From: VAZQ01 sp050179645
GTDB taxonomy: Bacteria; Pseudomonadota; Alphaproteobacteria; Rhizobiales; Xanthobacteraceae
NCBI GenBank assembly: GCA_050179645.1
Contig: JBFXEX010000002.1
Span: 28,899 to 92,898, forward strand
Direction: 5' to 3'
DNA length: 64,000 nt
Position numbers and translations under genes: made by a program. The notes under the pieces were generated by a model, which was given only the letters and a program-made list of their open reading frames with translations, searched no databases and had not been told where the DNA came from. Each line of letters begins with the position of its first letter. Positions within the stretch are counted from its first letter, which is position 1. Of this stretch, positions 57,152 to 64,000 are shown piece after piece.

Positions 57152-59296
57152 TTGAGCTTTTGGCGCCAAATTCGCCTCCTGACCAGCCTCGCCGCCGCGG
57201 GCATGCTGCTCCTTGCGCCTGCAGCCGATGCGGCGAACGGCACGCCGACCCCGCGACCACGGCCGGGCGCCAAGGCAACCACTCCAGCGGCCAGTAAGTC
57301 CGCAACCGCGCCCGCCCCGAGCAAGTCCCGCACCGCCGCACCGGCGGCCCGCAAGACGACGGCCGCGGTGCCGTTCGCCTTTGCGTCGACCGCCGCGACC
57401 TCGTCCGCCGATCTCTCAGCCGTCAAGGAGGCATTCACCGCCGCACGCGCGCGCCGGACGAGCGACGCCACCGAGATTCAGCGCACCATCGGCGATCCGC
57501 TGGCCCGCAAGCTGGTCGAATGGGCCATCCTGCGCGGCGACGACGGCGAAGTGGACTTCTCGCGCTACGTTGCGTTCATCAACGAGAATCCGATGTGGCC
57601 GAGCATCGGCCTGCTGCGGCGGCGCGCCGAAGCGAACCTCTGGCAGGAGCGCCTCGATCCGGCGACCGTGCGCGGCTACTTCGGCAAAAACCGTCCACTG
57701 TCCGCCAAAGGCAAGTTTGCCCTCGCCCGCGCGATGCTGCTGCAGGGCGACCGCGCCGGCGCTGCGGGCCTGGTACGCGACGCCTGGCGCAATGACAATT
57801 TCTCGAGCGAACTCGAAGGCCAGGCGCTCGATGTCTTCCGTGATCTGATCAGCAGCGCCGACCATAAGGCGCGCATGGACATGCGGCTCTATGCCGAGGA
57901 CATCGATGGCGGCCTGCGGGCGGCCAACCGTGCCGGCGGACACGCGCAAGCCATCGCCAAGGCGCGCGTCGCGGTGATCAAGAAAGCGAACAATGCCAAG
58001 GCGCTGCTCGATGCGGTGCCGGCCGACGCGCGCCGCGACGTCGGCTACATTTTCAGCCGCATCCAGTTTCTGCGCCGCGCCGACAAGATCAAGGAAGCGT
58101 CCGACCTGATGCTGTCGGTGCCAAGTGATCATCGCCAGGCCATCGACGGCGACCAGTGGTGGATCGAGCGCCGGCTGATCGCCCGTAGCCTGCTCGATGA
58201 CGGCGATGCCAAAACTGCCTACCGCATTGCGCGCGAAGCGGCGCTGCCCGACCGGGAGAATTACCGCGCCGAGAGCCAGTTCACCGCCGGCTGGATCGCG
58301 CTGCGCTTCCTCAACGATCCCGCCACCGCTCTTCCGCATTTCGCCAAGATTGGACAAGCGATCAACAACCCGATCGCGCTCGCCCGTTCCGGCTACTGGC
58401 AGGGTCGCGCTGCCGAAGCGCTCGGCCGCAAGGATGAGGCGCGTGCGCACTACGAGGCGGCGGCGCGCTACTCCACCGCCTATTACGGCCAGATTGCGCG
58501 CGGCAGGCTCGGTCTCAAGGACCTGCCTGTCCGGGCGCCGCCCGCCCCCTCGCCGAAGCACCTCGAAGTCGCCCGCGCCATCGAGATTCTGTACGCCATC
58601 GAGCAACGCGACCTGGTTGCCGGCATCGCCGCCGACCTCGGCGGACACGCCAGCGATCCTGCCGGACTAGCCGCGTTGGGCGATGTGATGGCGCGGAACC
58701 GGGACGCCCGCGCCATGCTGCTGCTCGGCAAAGGCGCGCTCGCCAACGGGTTCCCGCTCGAGCACTATGCGTTCCCGACCATCGGCCTGCCGGACTACAA
58801 ACCGATCGGTCCGGCGATCGAGCCGGCGGTGGCCTATGCGATCGCGCGGCAGGAAAGCACGTTCAATCAACGCACGGTGTCGAGCGCCAAGGCGATGGGC
58901 CTGATGCAGGTGACCCCGGCGGCCGGCAAATACATCGCCAGGAAATTCAAGGCGCGCTATGACGAGCGGCGCCTGCTCAGCGACGAAGTCTACAACGTGC
59001 AGTTCGGCACCGCCGAGCTTGGCGACCTGATCGAGGACTACCGCGGCTCCTATATCCTGACCTTCGCCGGCTACAATGCCGGCCGCGGGCGAGTGAAACA
59101 ATGGATTGCGCGGTTCGGCGACCCGCGCGATCCGAAGGTCGATCCGATCGACTGGGTCGAGCGAATTCCATTCTCCGAGACCCGCAATTATGTGCAGCGG
59201 GTGCTGGAAAACCTGCAGGTCTATCGCGTACGGTTCGGCGGCGGATCGAAGCTCCTGATCGAGGCGGACCTGCACCGCGGCGCCGCGCGCAACTGA
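57152..59296 (+). CDS. slt: Soluble lytic murein transglycosylase
   Basis: Periplasmic enzyme cutting peptidoglycan with 1,6-anhydro product. The 714-residue protein has a signal peptide (RQIRLLTSLAAAGMLLLAPAA), a Pro/Ala-rich linker, a large alpha-superhelical U and L region (about 90-500), and a C-terminal SLT domain: ARQESTFNQRTVSSAKAMGLMQV with the catalytic Glu, and TFAGYNAGRGRVKQW. I chose the TTG at 57152 because a strong aggaaa ribosome site lies 7 nt before it and the signal peptide follows directly; a longer frame is open to 57116. It is divergent from dapA. Confidence 0.92.
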   Translation: MSFWRQIRLLTSLAAAGMLLLAPAADAANGTPTPRPRPGAKATTPAASKSATAPAPSKSRTAAPAARKTTAAVPFAFASTAATSSADLSAVKEAFTAARARRTSDATEIQRTIGDPLARKLVEWAILRGDDGEVDFSRYVAFINENPMWPSIGLLRRRAEANLWQERLDPATVRGYFGKNRPLSAKGKFALARAMLLQGDRAGAAGLVRDAWRNDNFSSELEGQALDVFRDLISSADHKARMDMRLYAEDIDGGLRAANRAGGHAQAIAKARVAVIKKANNAKALLDAVPADARRDVGYIFSRIQFLRRADKIKEASDLMLSVPSDHRQAIDGDQWWIERRLIARSLLDDGDAKTAYRIAREAALPDRENYRAESQFTAGWIALRFLNDPATALPHFAKIGQAINNPIALARSGYWQGRAAEALGRKDEARAHYEAAARYSTAYYGQIARGRLGLKDLPVRAPPAPSPKHLEVARAIEILYAIEQRDLVAGIAADLGGHASDPAGLAALGDVMARNRDARAMLLLGKGALANGFPLEHYAFPTIGLPDYKPIGPAIEPAVAYAIARQESTFNQRTVSSAKAMGLMQVTPAAGKYIARKFKARYDERRLLSDEVYNVQFGTAELGDLIEDYRGSYILTFAGYNAGRGRVKQWIARFGDPRDPKVDPIDWVERIPFSETRNYVQRVLENLQVYRVRFGGGSKLLIEADLHRGAARN

Positions 59297-59337
59297 CCCG
59301 CCCCTCCCCTGTCTTCCTTACCGGCGTCGCCCGACAG

Positions 59338-61854
59338 TCAGGCCGGCGGCCTCTTGCGGATCCAGAACTGGTACATGCCGGTGAACGCGGAGGGATTTTC
59401 CGCCTCGTAGGTCTGCCACAAACCGAGATCGCGACCGGCCTGCGCGTCGGGGAACCGCTCGCTGAAACGCAACAGGTGCGTCGGCTCGACATGCAGGCCG
59501 ACGAACTCGATGCCGTTCTCGGCGATGAATTCCGCGATCTCCGCGAGCGTCATCTGGTGTTCCTGCACATGGAACAGCATGTCGCGGCACTCGCTCACCG
59601 TGAAGAAGTCGAGGTAGTTGACGATCTCCCGCGCCGGCTCCTGCTGGTCCAGCGCCAGGACGGCTTGCCGCGCCTGCCGGATGCCGTCGACCGTGGGCGC
59701 AAATCCGCGTTCCGTCACCAGCGTCCGCGCGGCATTGACCGCCCAGCGACCGCCCTTGCTGTAGAGCGCGACCCGCATCAGCCCGCCATCCCGCAGCAGC
59801 GTGAGCAGCGTCCGCCACGCGGCCCATGGGTCTGCCATATGATGCAGCACTCCGCCGGTTTCGATCACATCGAACCGGCGGCCGATCGATCCGAGATTGA
59901 GGATATCTGCCGCGGCGAAGGCAACGTTCGTCAACCCCAGGGCATCCGCCTGCCGCCTGGCGTAAGCCAGACTGGCGTGACTGAGATCGATTGCGGTGAC
60001 GTCGGCACCTTCGATCTGACGAGCGATTTCCACGAGGTTCTGGCCGGTGCCGCACCCCGCAATCAGAATATCGACGTTGCCGCGCGGTCCGGGTTCTGGA
60101 ACCGGCATCCCGCCGCCGAGGTACGCCGCAAGCGTCATCGGCTGCACCGGCGCCGCTTTGACCCAGCGTGGATAGGGATTCTCCTCGTATTGCTGCTTGA
60201 CCCTGAGCGAGACCTCGTCGGCGATCGGCGTGAGACTCGGAATGCTCGCGCGCAGCGCAGATTCCTCGCGCGGTTCGCGCACTTGCTGAGTCAGCAACAG
60301 CGCAGCGGGCACCGGCCACGGCCGATCGAGCAGCGCATCGATCCCGGCGAGCGAATGGAGCGGCGTATAGGCGGCGACCGCAGCAAGCAGATGCGGCGCG
60401 ACCTCGTCGCCGGACTGCGCGGCATGCGTGAGACGCTGCTGCAGCCGCGCGACCTGCTCGCGCTCGGTCGCGGTCACCTCGAACACGTACTCGTTGATGA
60501 AGCATTGCCGCGCGAGCGCGCATCCGAATGCAAGCCATGACGCGCCGTAGGCACCCGCGGGCGCCTGACCTCGGACGGCGTCAGCTAGGAGAATGACTCG
60601 GAGCGCGGTCAGGAGCCGCTCCAACTCGACGTCGCACACCGGCACGATCTCGAGAATGGTGCGGAGCAGCCGGTCGTCCACGATAGCCGGCAGACTGCCG
60701 GACAGCTCGTTTCCCGCGATGCGCTTAGGCCAGGCGGCCGCCGCGCGTTCGCAGCTCTCCCCGATCGCGGGTTCGAGCTTGGCGAGGCTGATCGCCGGCA
60801 CGACCAGATCGGCCGGCCGACTCCAGGGCTCCGCCAGCGCGCGCAGCATGTGTGCCCGGACCCCGCCCGGATCGAAAGCGAGCTTGCGGTTGCGCACGCA
60901 GGCGACAAACAGCGCGCGCGCCTCGGCCGTGTCCTCGACCGCCAACGCCTGGACGGCCGCGCTGAGTGCCCGCGCATTGTCGCCCTTCAGGATCAGCACA
61001 GCACCAAGATTGACCAAGGCATTGGTCGCGTCCGGCTTGAGCGCCATGGCACGCTCGTAAGACGCCACCGCATCGTCAAAGCGACCGAGGTCTTTTAGCG
61101 CAATGCCGCGATTGACCAGCGCGCCGGCATGGTTTGCGGAAAGCGCAAGCGCCTCGTCGAGGCTGGCGAGCGCGTCCTGCGGCCGGCCAAGCTTGATCAG
61201 CACATGGCCGCGATTGTTCAGCGCATCGGGGTTGCTGGGCCCCTGCGCCAGCATCGCGTCGAAGCTCGCAAGCGCCTCCTGGTAGCGTCCCAGGTGGGTC
61301 AGGATGTTGCCGCGGTTGAATTGCGCTTCCGGGATGCCGGCCTGCTGCGCGAGCACACGATCGTAGCTCGCGAGCGCGTCCTCGTTGCGACCAAGCTGGT
61401 GCTGCGCCGCCCCGAGATTGATCCAGTCGCCAATCGAATCCGGCGCAAGCGCCACGGCGCGTTCGTAGCTCGCGACCGCCTCCTCGATCCGGCCGAGATC
61501 GCTGAGCGCACTGCCTCGGTTGCCGTGGGCCTCGGCAAAATTCCCGTCGGCGAGGATCGCTTGATCGAAATGCGCCAGTGCTTCGTCGTTGCGGCCGAGC
61601 CGGCCCAGCGCCATACCGAGCAGATTGTGCGCACGCGCATGGGCGGGCTGCGCCGCGACCGCCTTCTGGGCAAATTCGACGCCTCCTGCGAACTGGCCCT
61701 GCTGACATGACACCATTGCGCGGTAATAGAGCGCATCGGCGTTCGCCGGCTCGGTGGTCAGTATCTGCTCATAGCGGCGCACCGCCTCGGCCAAATCGCC
61801 TTGCCGATGGAGCAGGACGGCTTCTTGCAGCAGGGTATCGGGAGCAACCGACAT
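59338..61854 (-). CDS. TPR protein fused to class I methyltransferase
   Basis: An 838-residue protein. Residues about 3-310 are eight or nine tetratricopeptide repeats (repeat spacing about 34, LGRxxEALAxxD pattern). The middle (about 320-550) has no clear domain but contains QQYEENPYPRW at 554-564. The C-terminal part is an S-adenosylmethionine-dependent methyltransferase with motif I ILIAGCGTGQN (596-606) and TAIDLSHASLAYA near 620. Fused TPR-methyltransferases of this type are usually annotated as methyltransferase-domain proteins of unknown target. Possibly protein methylation on a TPR-docked partner. Divergent from the hydrolase gene. Confidence 0.85.
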   Translation of the reverse strand: MSVAPDTLLQEAVLLHRQGDLAEAVRRYEQILTTEPANADALYYRAMVSCQQGQFAGGVEFAQKAVAAQPAHARAHNLLGMALGRLGRNDEALAHFDQAILADGNFAEAHGNRGSALSDLGRIEEAVASYERAVALAPDSIGDWINLGAAQHQLGRNEDALASYDRVLAQQAGIPEAQFNRGNILTHLGRYQEALASFDAMLAQGPSNPDALNNRGHVLIKLGRPQDALASLDEALALSANHAGALVNRGIALKDLGRFDDAVASYERAMALKPDATNALVNLGAVLILKGDNARALSAAVQALAVEDTAEARALFVACVRNRKLAFDPGGVRAHMLRALAEPWSRPADLVVPAISLAKLEPAIGESCERAAAAWPKRIAGNELSGSLPAIVDDRLLRTILEIVPVCDVELERLLTALRVILLADAVRGQAPAGAYGASWLAFGCALARQCFINEYVFEVTATEREQVARLQQRLTHAAQSGDEVAPHLLAAVAAYTPLHSLAGIDALLDRPWPVPAALLLTQQVREPREESALRASIPSLTPIADEVSLRVKQQYEENPYPRWVKAAPVQPMTLAAYLGGGMPVPEPGPRGNVDILIAGCGTGQNLVEIARQIEGADVTAIDLSHASLAYARRQADALGLTNVAFAAADILNLGSIGRRFDVIETGGVLHHMADPWAAWRTLLTLLRDGGLMRVALYSKGGRWAVNAARTLVTERGFAPTVDGIRQARQAVLALDQQEPAREIVNYLDFFTVSECRDMLFHVQEHQMTLAEIAEFIAENGIEFVGLHVEPTHLLRFSERFPDAQAGRDLGLWQTYEAENPSAFTGMYQFWIRKRPPA

Positions 61855-61968
61855 GGCATGTCCTGGCGTCGTGCGATGGTGAGCGAGGCTATATAGAGTG
61901 TTTCCGGGTCCGGGGGAAACCCGAGCCCACGCCCAAAGACGCGCAGAATCAAGGGCCTAGCAAATCCA

Positions 61969-62898
61969 ATGAGCCACAACGCCGCCATCAGCCGATTTGT
62001 CACCGCCCAGGACGGACTGAAGCTCCATGTGTGGGACTGGCGCCCGGCGAATGAAGCCACGCCCCTCTCGGTCATCTGCTTGCCGGGACTGGCGCGCTCC
62101 GGCGTGGATTTCGACGACCTCGCCACGGCCCTGGCCAACGATCCGCAACGGCCACGCCGGGTGCTGGCGATCGATTCACGCGGCCGGGGGAAGTCGGACT
62201 ACGACCCAAACCCCGCCAATTACAATCTTGCGGTCGAGATCGGCGATGTGCTCGCGGTCCTGACTGCGCTCGGCCTCGGCCAGGCGGTCTTCATCGGCAC
62301 CTCGCGCGGCGGGCTGCTGACAATGCTGCTCGCGACCGCGCGACCGGCAGCGATCGCCGGCTGTGTGCTCAACGACATCGGCCCGGAGATCGACATGACC
62401 GGACTGATGAGGATCAAGAGCTACGTCGGCAAACTGCCGGAGCCGGCTGATTTTGCCGATGCCGCCCGGATCCTGAAGCAGGTGATGGGCGAACAGTTTC
62501 CGAAACTCAGCGACGAGACGTGGCTCGCCTGGGCGCGACGGAGCTTCAAGGAGGCCAACGGCCGCCTCGTACCCGACTACGACATCAAGCTCACGGCCAC
62601 TCTGGGGGAGGTCGATGCCGACAAGCCGTTGCCGTCGATGTGGAAGGAGTTCGATGCGCTCGCCAACGTACCGATGATGGTCGTCCGCGGCGCGAATTCG
62701 GACATCCTGTCGCCCAAGACGCTTGCCGCGATGCGGGCGCGACATTCGGGAATGCAATCAATCGAAGTACCCGATCAGGGCCATGCCCCACTCCTGGCGG
62801 AGCCGGAGGTGATCGACAAGATCGCGGCATTTGTCGCGTCGTGCGAGCAGCGCGCGACCGCAGCTTTCCGCCAACGGTCCGCGGACCGGTGCTCTTGA
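61969..62898 (+). CDS. Alpha/beta hydrolase with a disrupted C terminus
   Basis: A 309-residue alpha/beta hydrolase. The nucleophile elbow is GTSRGGLLTML (Ser in GxSxG), the oxyanion loop is LPGLARSGVDF near residue 44, and a late GHAPLL gives the catalytic His. The last 15 or so residues (from about RATAAF) read through DNA that, on the opposite strand, is an N-terminal scrap of another gene, so the native end has probably been replaced. The core active-site parts remain intact. Substrate unknown. Confidence 0.8.
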   Translation: MSHNAAISRFVTAQDGLKLHVWDWRPANEATPLSVICLPGLARSGVDFDDLATALANDPQRPRRVLAIDSRGRGKSDYDPNPANYNLAVEIGDVLAVLTALGLGQAVFIGTSRGGLLTMLLATARPAAIAGCVLNDIGPEIDMTGLMRIKSYVGKLPEPADFADAARILKQVMGEQFPKLSDETWLAWARRSFKEANGRLVPDYDIKLTATLGEVDADKPLPSMWKEFDALANVPMMVVRGANSDILSPKTLAAMRARHSGMQSIEVPDQGHAPLLAEPEVIDKIAAFVASCEQRATAAFRQRSADRCS

Positions 62899-62941
62899 GC
62901 GCGTTCCGCCGATTGGCTTCGATTTGTTTGAGCGAGGTCAT
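62860..62941 (-). pseudogene. N-terminal scrap of a common rhizobial hypothetical gene
   Basis: On the minus strand a frame starts MTSLKQIEANRRNALKSTGP and continues RTVGGKLRSRAA before degenerating. I recognise this as the conserved head of a widespread Rhizobiales hypothetical family (MTSLKQIEANRRNALKSTGP-type). The rest of that gene is missing. The scrap overlaps the end of the alpha/beta hydrolase gene on the plus strand, in opposite orientation. Confidence 0.75.
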
Positions 62942-63096
62942 GGGGCGGGATTGATCGAAACGTTGTAGGGTCCCGGTGTGGCGGTCCCAGCCACCGTCTC
63001 CATCACGGCGTCCACTGGCGCCGGTGCCGAGGGCGTGGCTTTGTCCTCCCGGCCGACCGATGCGGGTTGGGATGTTTCGGTTCCGCGGGTTTACTG

Positions 63097-63213
63097 CTAG
63101 AGCCGCTCGGCAAACGGCGCAGGCTCGATTCCGGCCACCTTCCACCTGGAACGTTCTTCGCCGACGCGATGCACCGCGCGGTGATGGCTGCGGCACAGCG
63201 GTACGACGTATAC
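63097..63213 (-). pseudogene. HNH-type endonuclease-like C-terminal remnant
   Basis: On the minus strand a frame reads VVPLCRSHHRAVHRVGEE and then WKVAGIEPAPFAERL to a TAG. This is the HNH-like tail (LCRxHHRxVHRxGxE) of a rhizobial family whose usual ending is a related IDP...LW block. A stop codon lies just upstream, so the N-terminal part is lost or frameshifted. Not functional. Confidence 0.6.
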
Positions 63214-63269
63214 TCAACGACCGCCCGCGGGCACCCTCGCCGCCGAGGCGTGACCGAGCCTTTTCTTGC

Positions 63270-63345
63270 TCGTTATAATTGCAATAAACCAATTATATCA
63301 ATTAGAGGTTTTGCAATTTCGCGTAAATACGCGATTTCTACGCGG
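63270..63345. repeat. AT-rich segment with palindromes
   Basis: A stretch far richer in A and T than the window. It contains ATAATT...AATTAT (63275-63296), the perfect 8-bp palindrome ATTGCAAT (63278-63285), and TCGCGTA-AA-TACGCGA (63319-63334), two arms of 7 bp about a 2-nt centre. No gene is seen in it. Confidence 0.6.
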
Positions 63346-63796
63346 GATTGGTCCATCCCTCCGCACCAAATCCACAAGAATGACAATCAACTCCTGTGCG
63401 GCTTTTGATCCCCCTTGTGCGAGCATTTAATTCGGCACCGCGCCTGCTCTTCCAAAGCCTCGCGGGTCTGTGGTCACCGCCGGCTGACCCCGGCGCGGAC
63501 GGGGTTGCATTGGTAGCGACCCCGCACCTCGGCTGTGACAAACGGTGAGCGGGATCAAACGATCGCAATCCAGGAGCTTCATAGCAAGAGCGCAACAGAC
63601 GCGCAGCAAGGATCGACCTCAGATTCGAGGACACGCCTGATTAAGTGGAAACTAGGCGGTTGGATCCACGGTGCAAGTCGTTGCATCACCTCCTCACACG
63701 ATATCTCGCCTCTGTCCGCGGCCTCTATTGGATTGCGTCTGACACTTGAATCCCGGAAGGGATTCCCAGGGGGCTGGATGCATGCGAGTCTGGCGC

Positions 63797-64000
63797 ATGC
63801 GAACCGGAATTTCCATCACTCTCAAGCCCGGGATCGAAACGCCCCGCACAAGCATGTCTGGCGGGCTGAGATTGTCCTGCTGAGCGCGGACGGTGTTGGC
63901 ACCAATGAGATCATGCGCCGGACCGGCAAGTCGAAGACCTGTGTCTGGCGCTGGCAGGAACGCTTCATGCAGGCCGGTTATGACGGTCTCTTGCACGATA
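63797..64000 (+). mobile_element. IS630-family transposase, damaged 5' part (cut by window edge)
   Basis: A start MRTGISITLKPG at 63797 matches the family N terminus. Then the protein continues in another frame (minus one base) from 63832: DRNAPHKHVWRAEIVLLSADG and GTNEIMRRTGKSKTCVWRWQERF, which is the helix-turn-helix of IS630-type transposases. The about 12 to 15 codons that should connect the two parts are missing, so an internal deletion has broken the frame. The rest lies outside the window. The element end was not resolved. Confidence 0.75.

Larger units (their letters stand above)
62942..63796. other. Decayed intergenic island
   Basis: About 850 bases with no intact gene. Contents: a remnant HNH-type C terminus at 63097-63213, an AT-rich segment with palindromes at 63270-63345, and a small hairpin GAATCCC-GGAA-GGGATTC near 63738 (close to the transposase start). 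The base composition varies strongly along it. Confidence 0.7.

Overview
This 64 kb window is GC-rich chromosomal DNA from an alphaproteobacterium of the order Hyphomicrobiales (Rhizobiales), most likely near the Bradyrhizobium/Xanthobacteraceae side. The evidence is the collinear run rpoZ-rsh-pdxJ-acpS-lepB-rnc-era-recO, the glyA-nrdR pair, a HemB with Asp instead of Cys in its metal site, an LdtR-type MarR regulator next to an L,D-transpeptidase, a Bpt-type aminoacyl transferase, and rhizobial-style palindromic repeats. The genus assignment is inference. No rRNA, tRNA or CRISPR array was recognised.

Layout. 1-3.2 kb: the 3' part of an arylsulfatase, then small membrane proteins and a DUF3302/HlyD pair. 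3.2-6.7 kb: nrdR and glyA, with divergent asnS. 6.7-9.8 kb: a TIR-NB-ARC-TPR protein (candidate immune sensor) and two palindromic repeats around a gene remnant. 9.8-18.4 kb: mixed accessory genes (dienelactone-hydrolase-like protein, beta-lactamase-fold hydrolase, diguanylate cyclase, winged-helix/hydrolase fusion, MddA methyltransferase, DUF3455). 18.5-21.4 kb: L,D-transpeptidase, LdtR, redoxin. 21.4-31.3 kb: a giant adenylate cyclase/AAA/TPR protein, a valine-catabolism operon (isobutyryl-CoA dehydrogenase, 3-hydroxyisobutyryl-CoA hydrolase, a membrane protein, 3-hydroxyisobutyrate dehydrogenase) and an exported caspase-like WD40 protein. 31.4-41.5 kb: hemB, patatin/DUF3376, TctC, ilvA (with a duplicated 3' scrap), RDD protein, bpt, and a KefB-like antiporter fused to a universal-stress domain. 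41.6-52 kb: parC and the long minus-strand housekeeping run recO to rpoZ. 52-59.3 kb: NYN protein, family-5 uracil-DNA glycosylase, DJ-1/VOC pair, smpB, mscL, dapA, lytic transglycosylase. 59.3-62.9 kb: TPR-methyltransferase and alpha/beta hydrolase. 62.9-64 kb: a decayed island with scraps of three mobile or hitchhiking genes (an N-terminal scrap of a repeated rhizobial hypothetical gene, an HNH C-terminal scrap, a damaged IS630 transposase).

How the parts fit. Most genes are core functions: translation, cell division and envelope, (p)ppGpp signalling, haem, one-carbon metabolism and lysine synthesis. The most interesting accessory parts are the TIR-STAND protein, the exported caspase-WD40 protein directly upstream of the valine operon, the fused DNA-binding/hydrolase protein, the tctC gene bracketed by an ilvA duplication, and the decayed island that appears to have altered the C terminus of a hydrolase.
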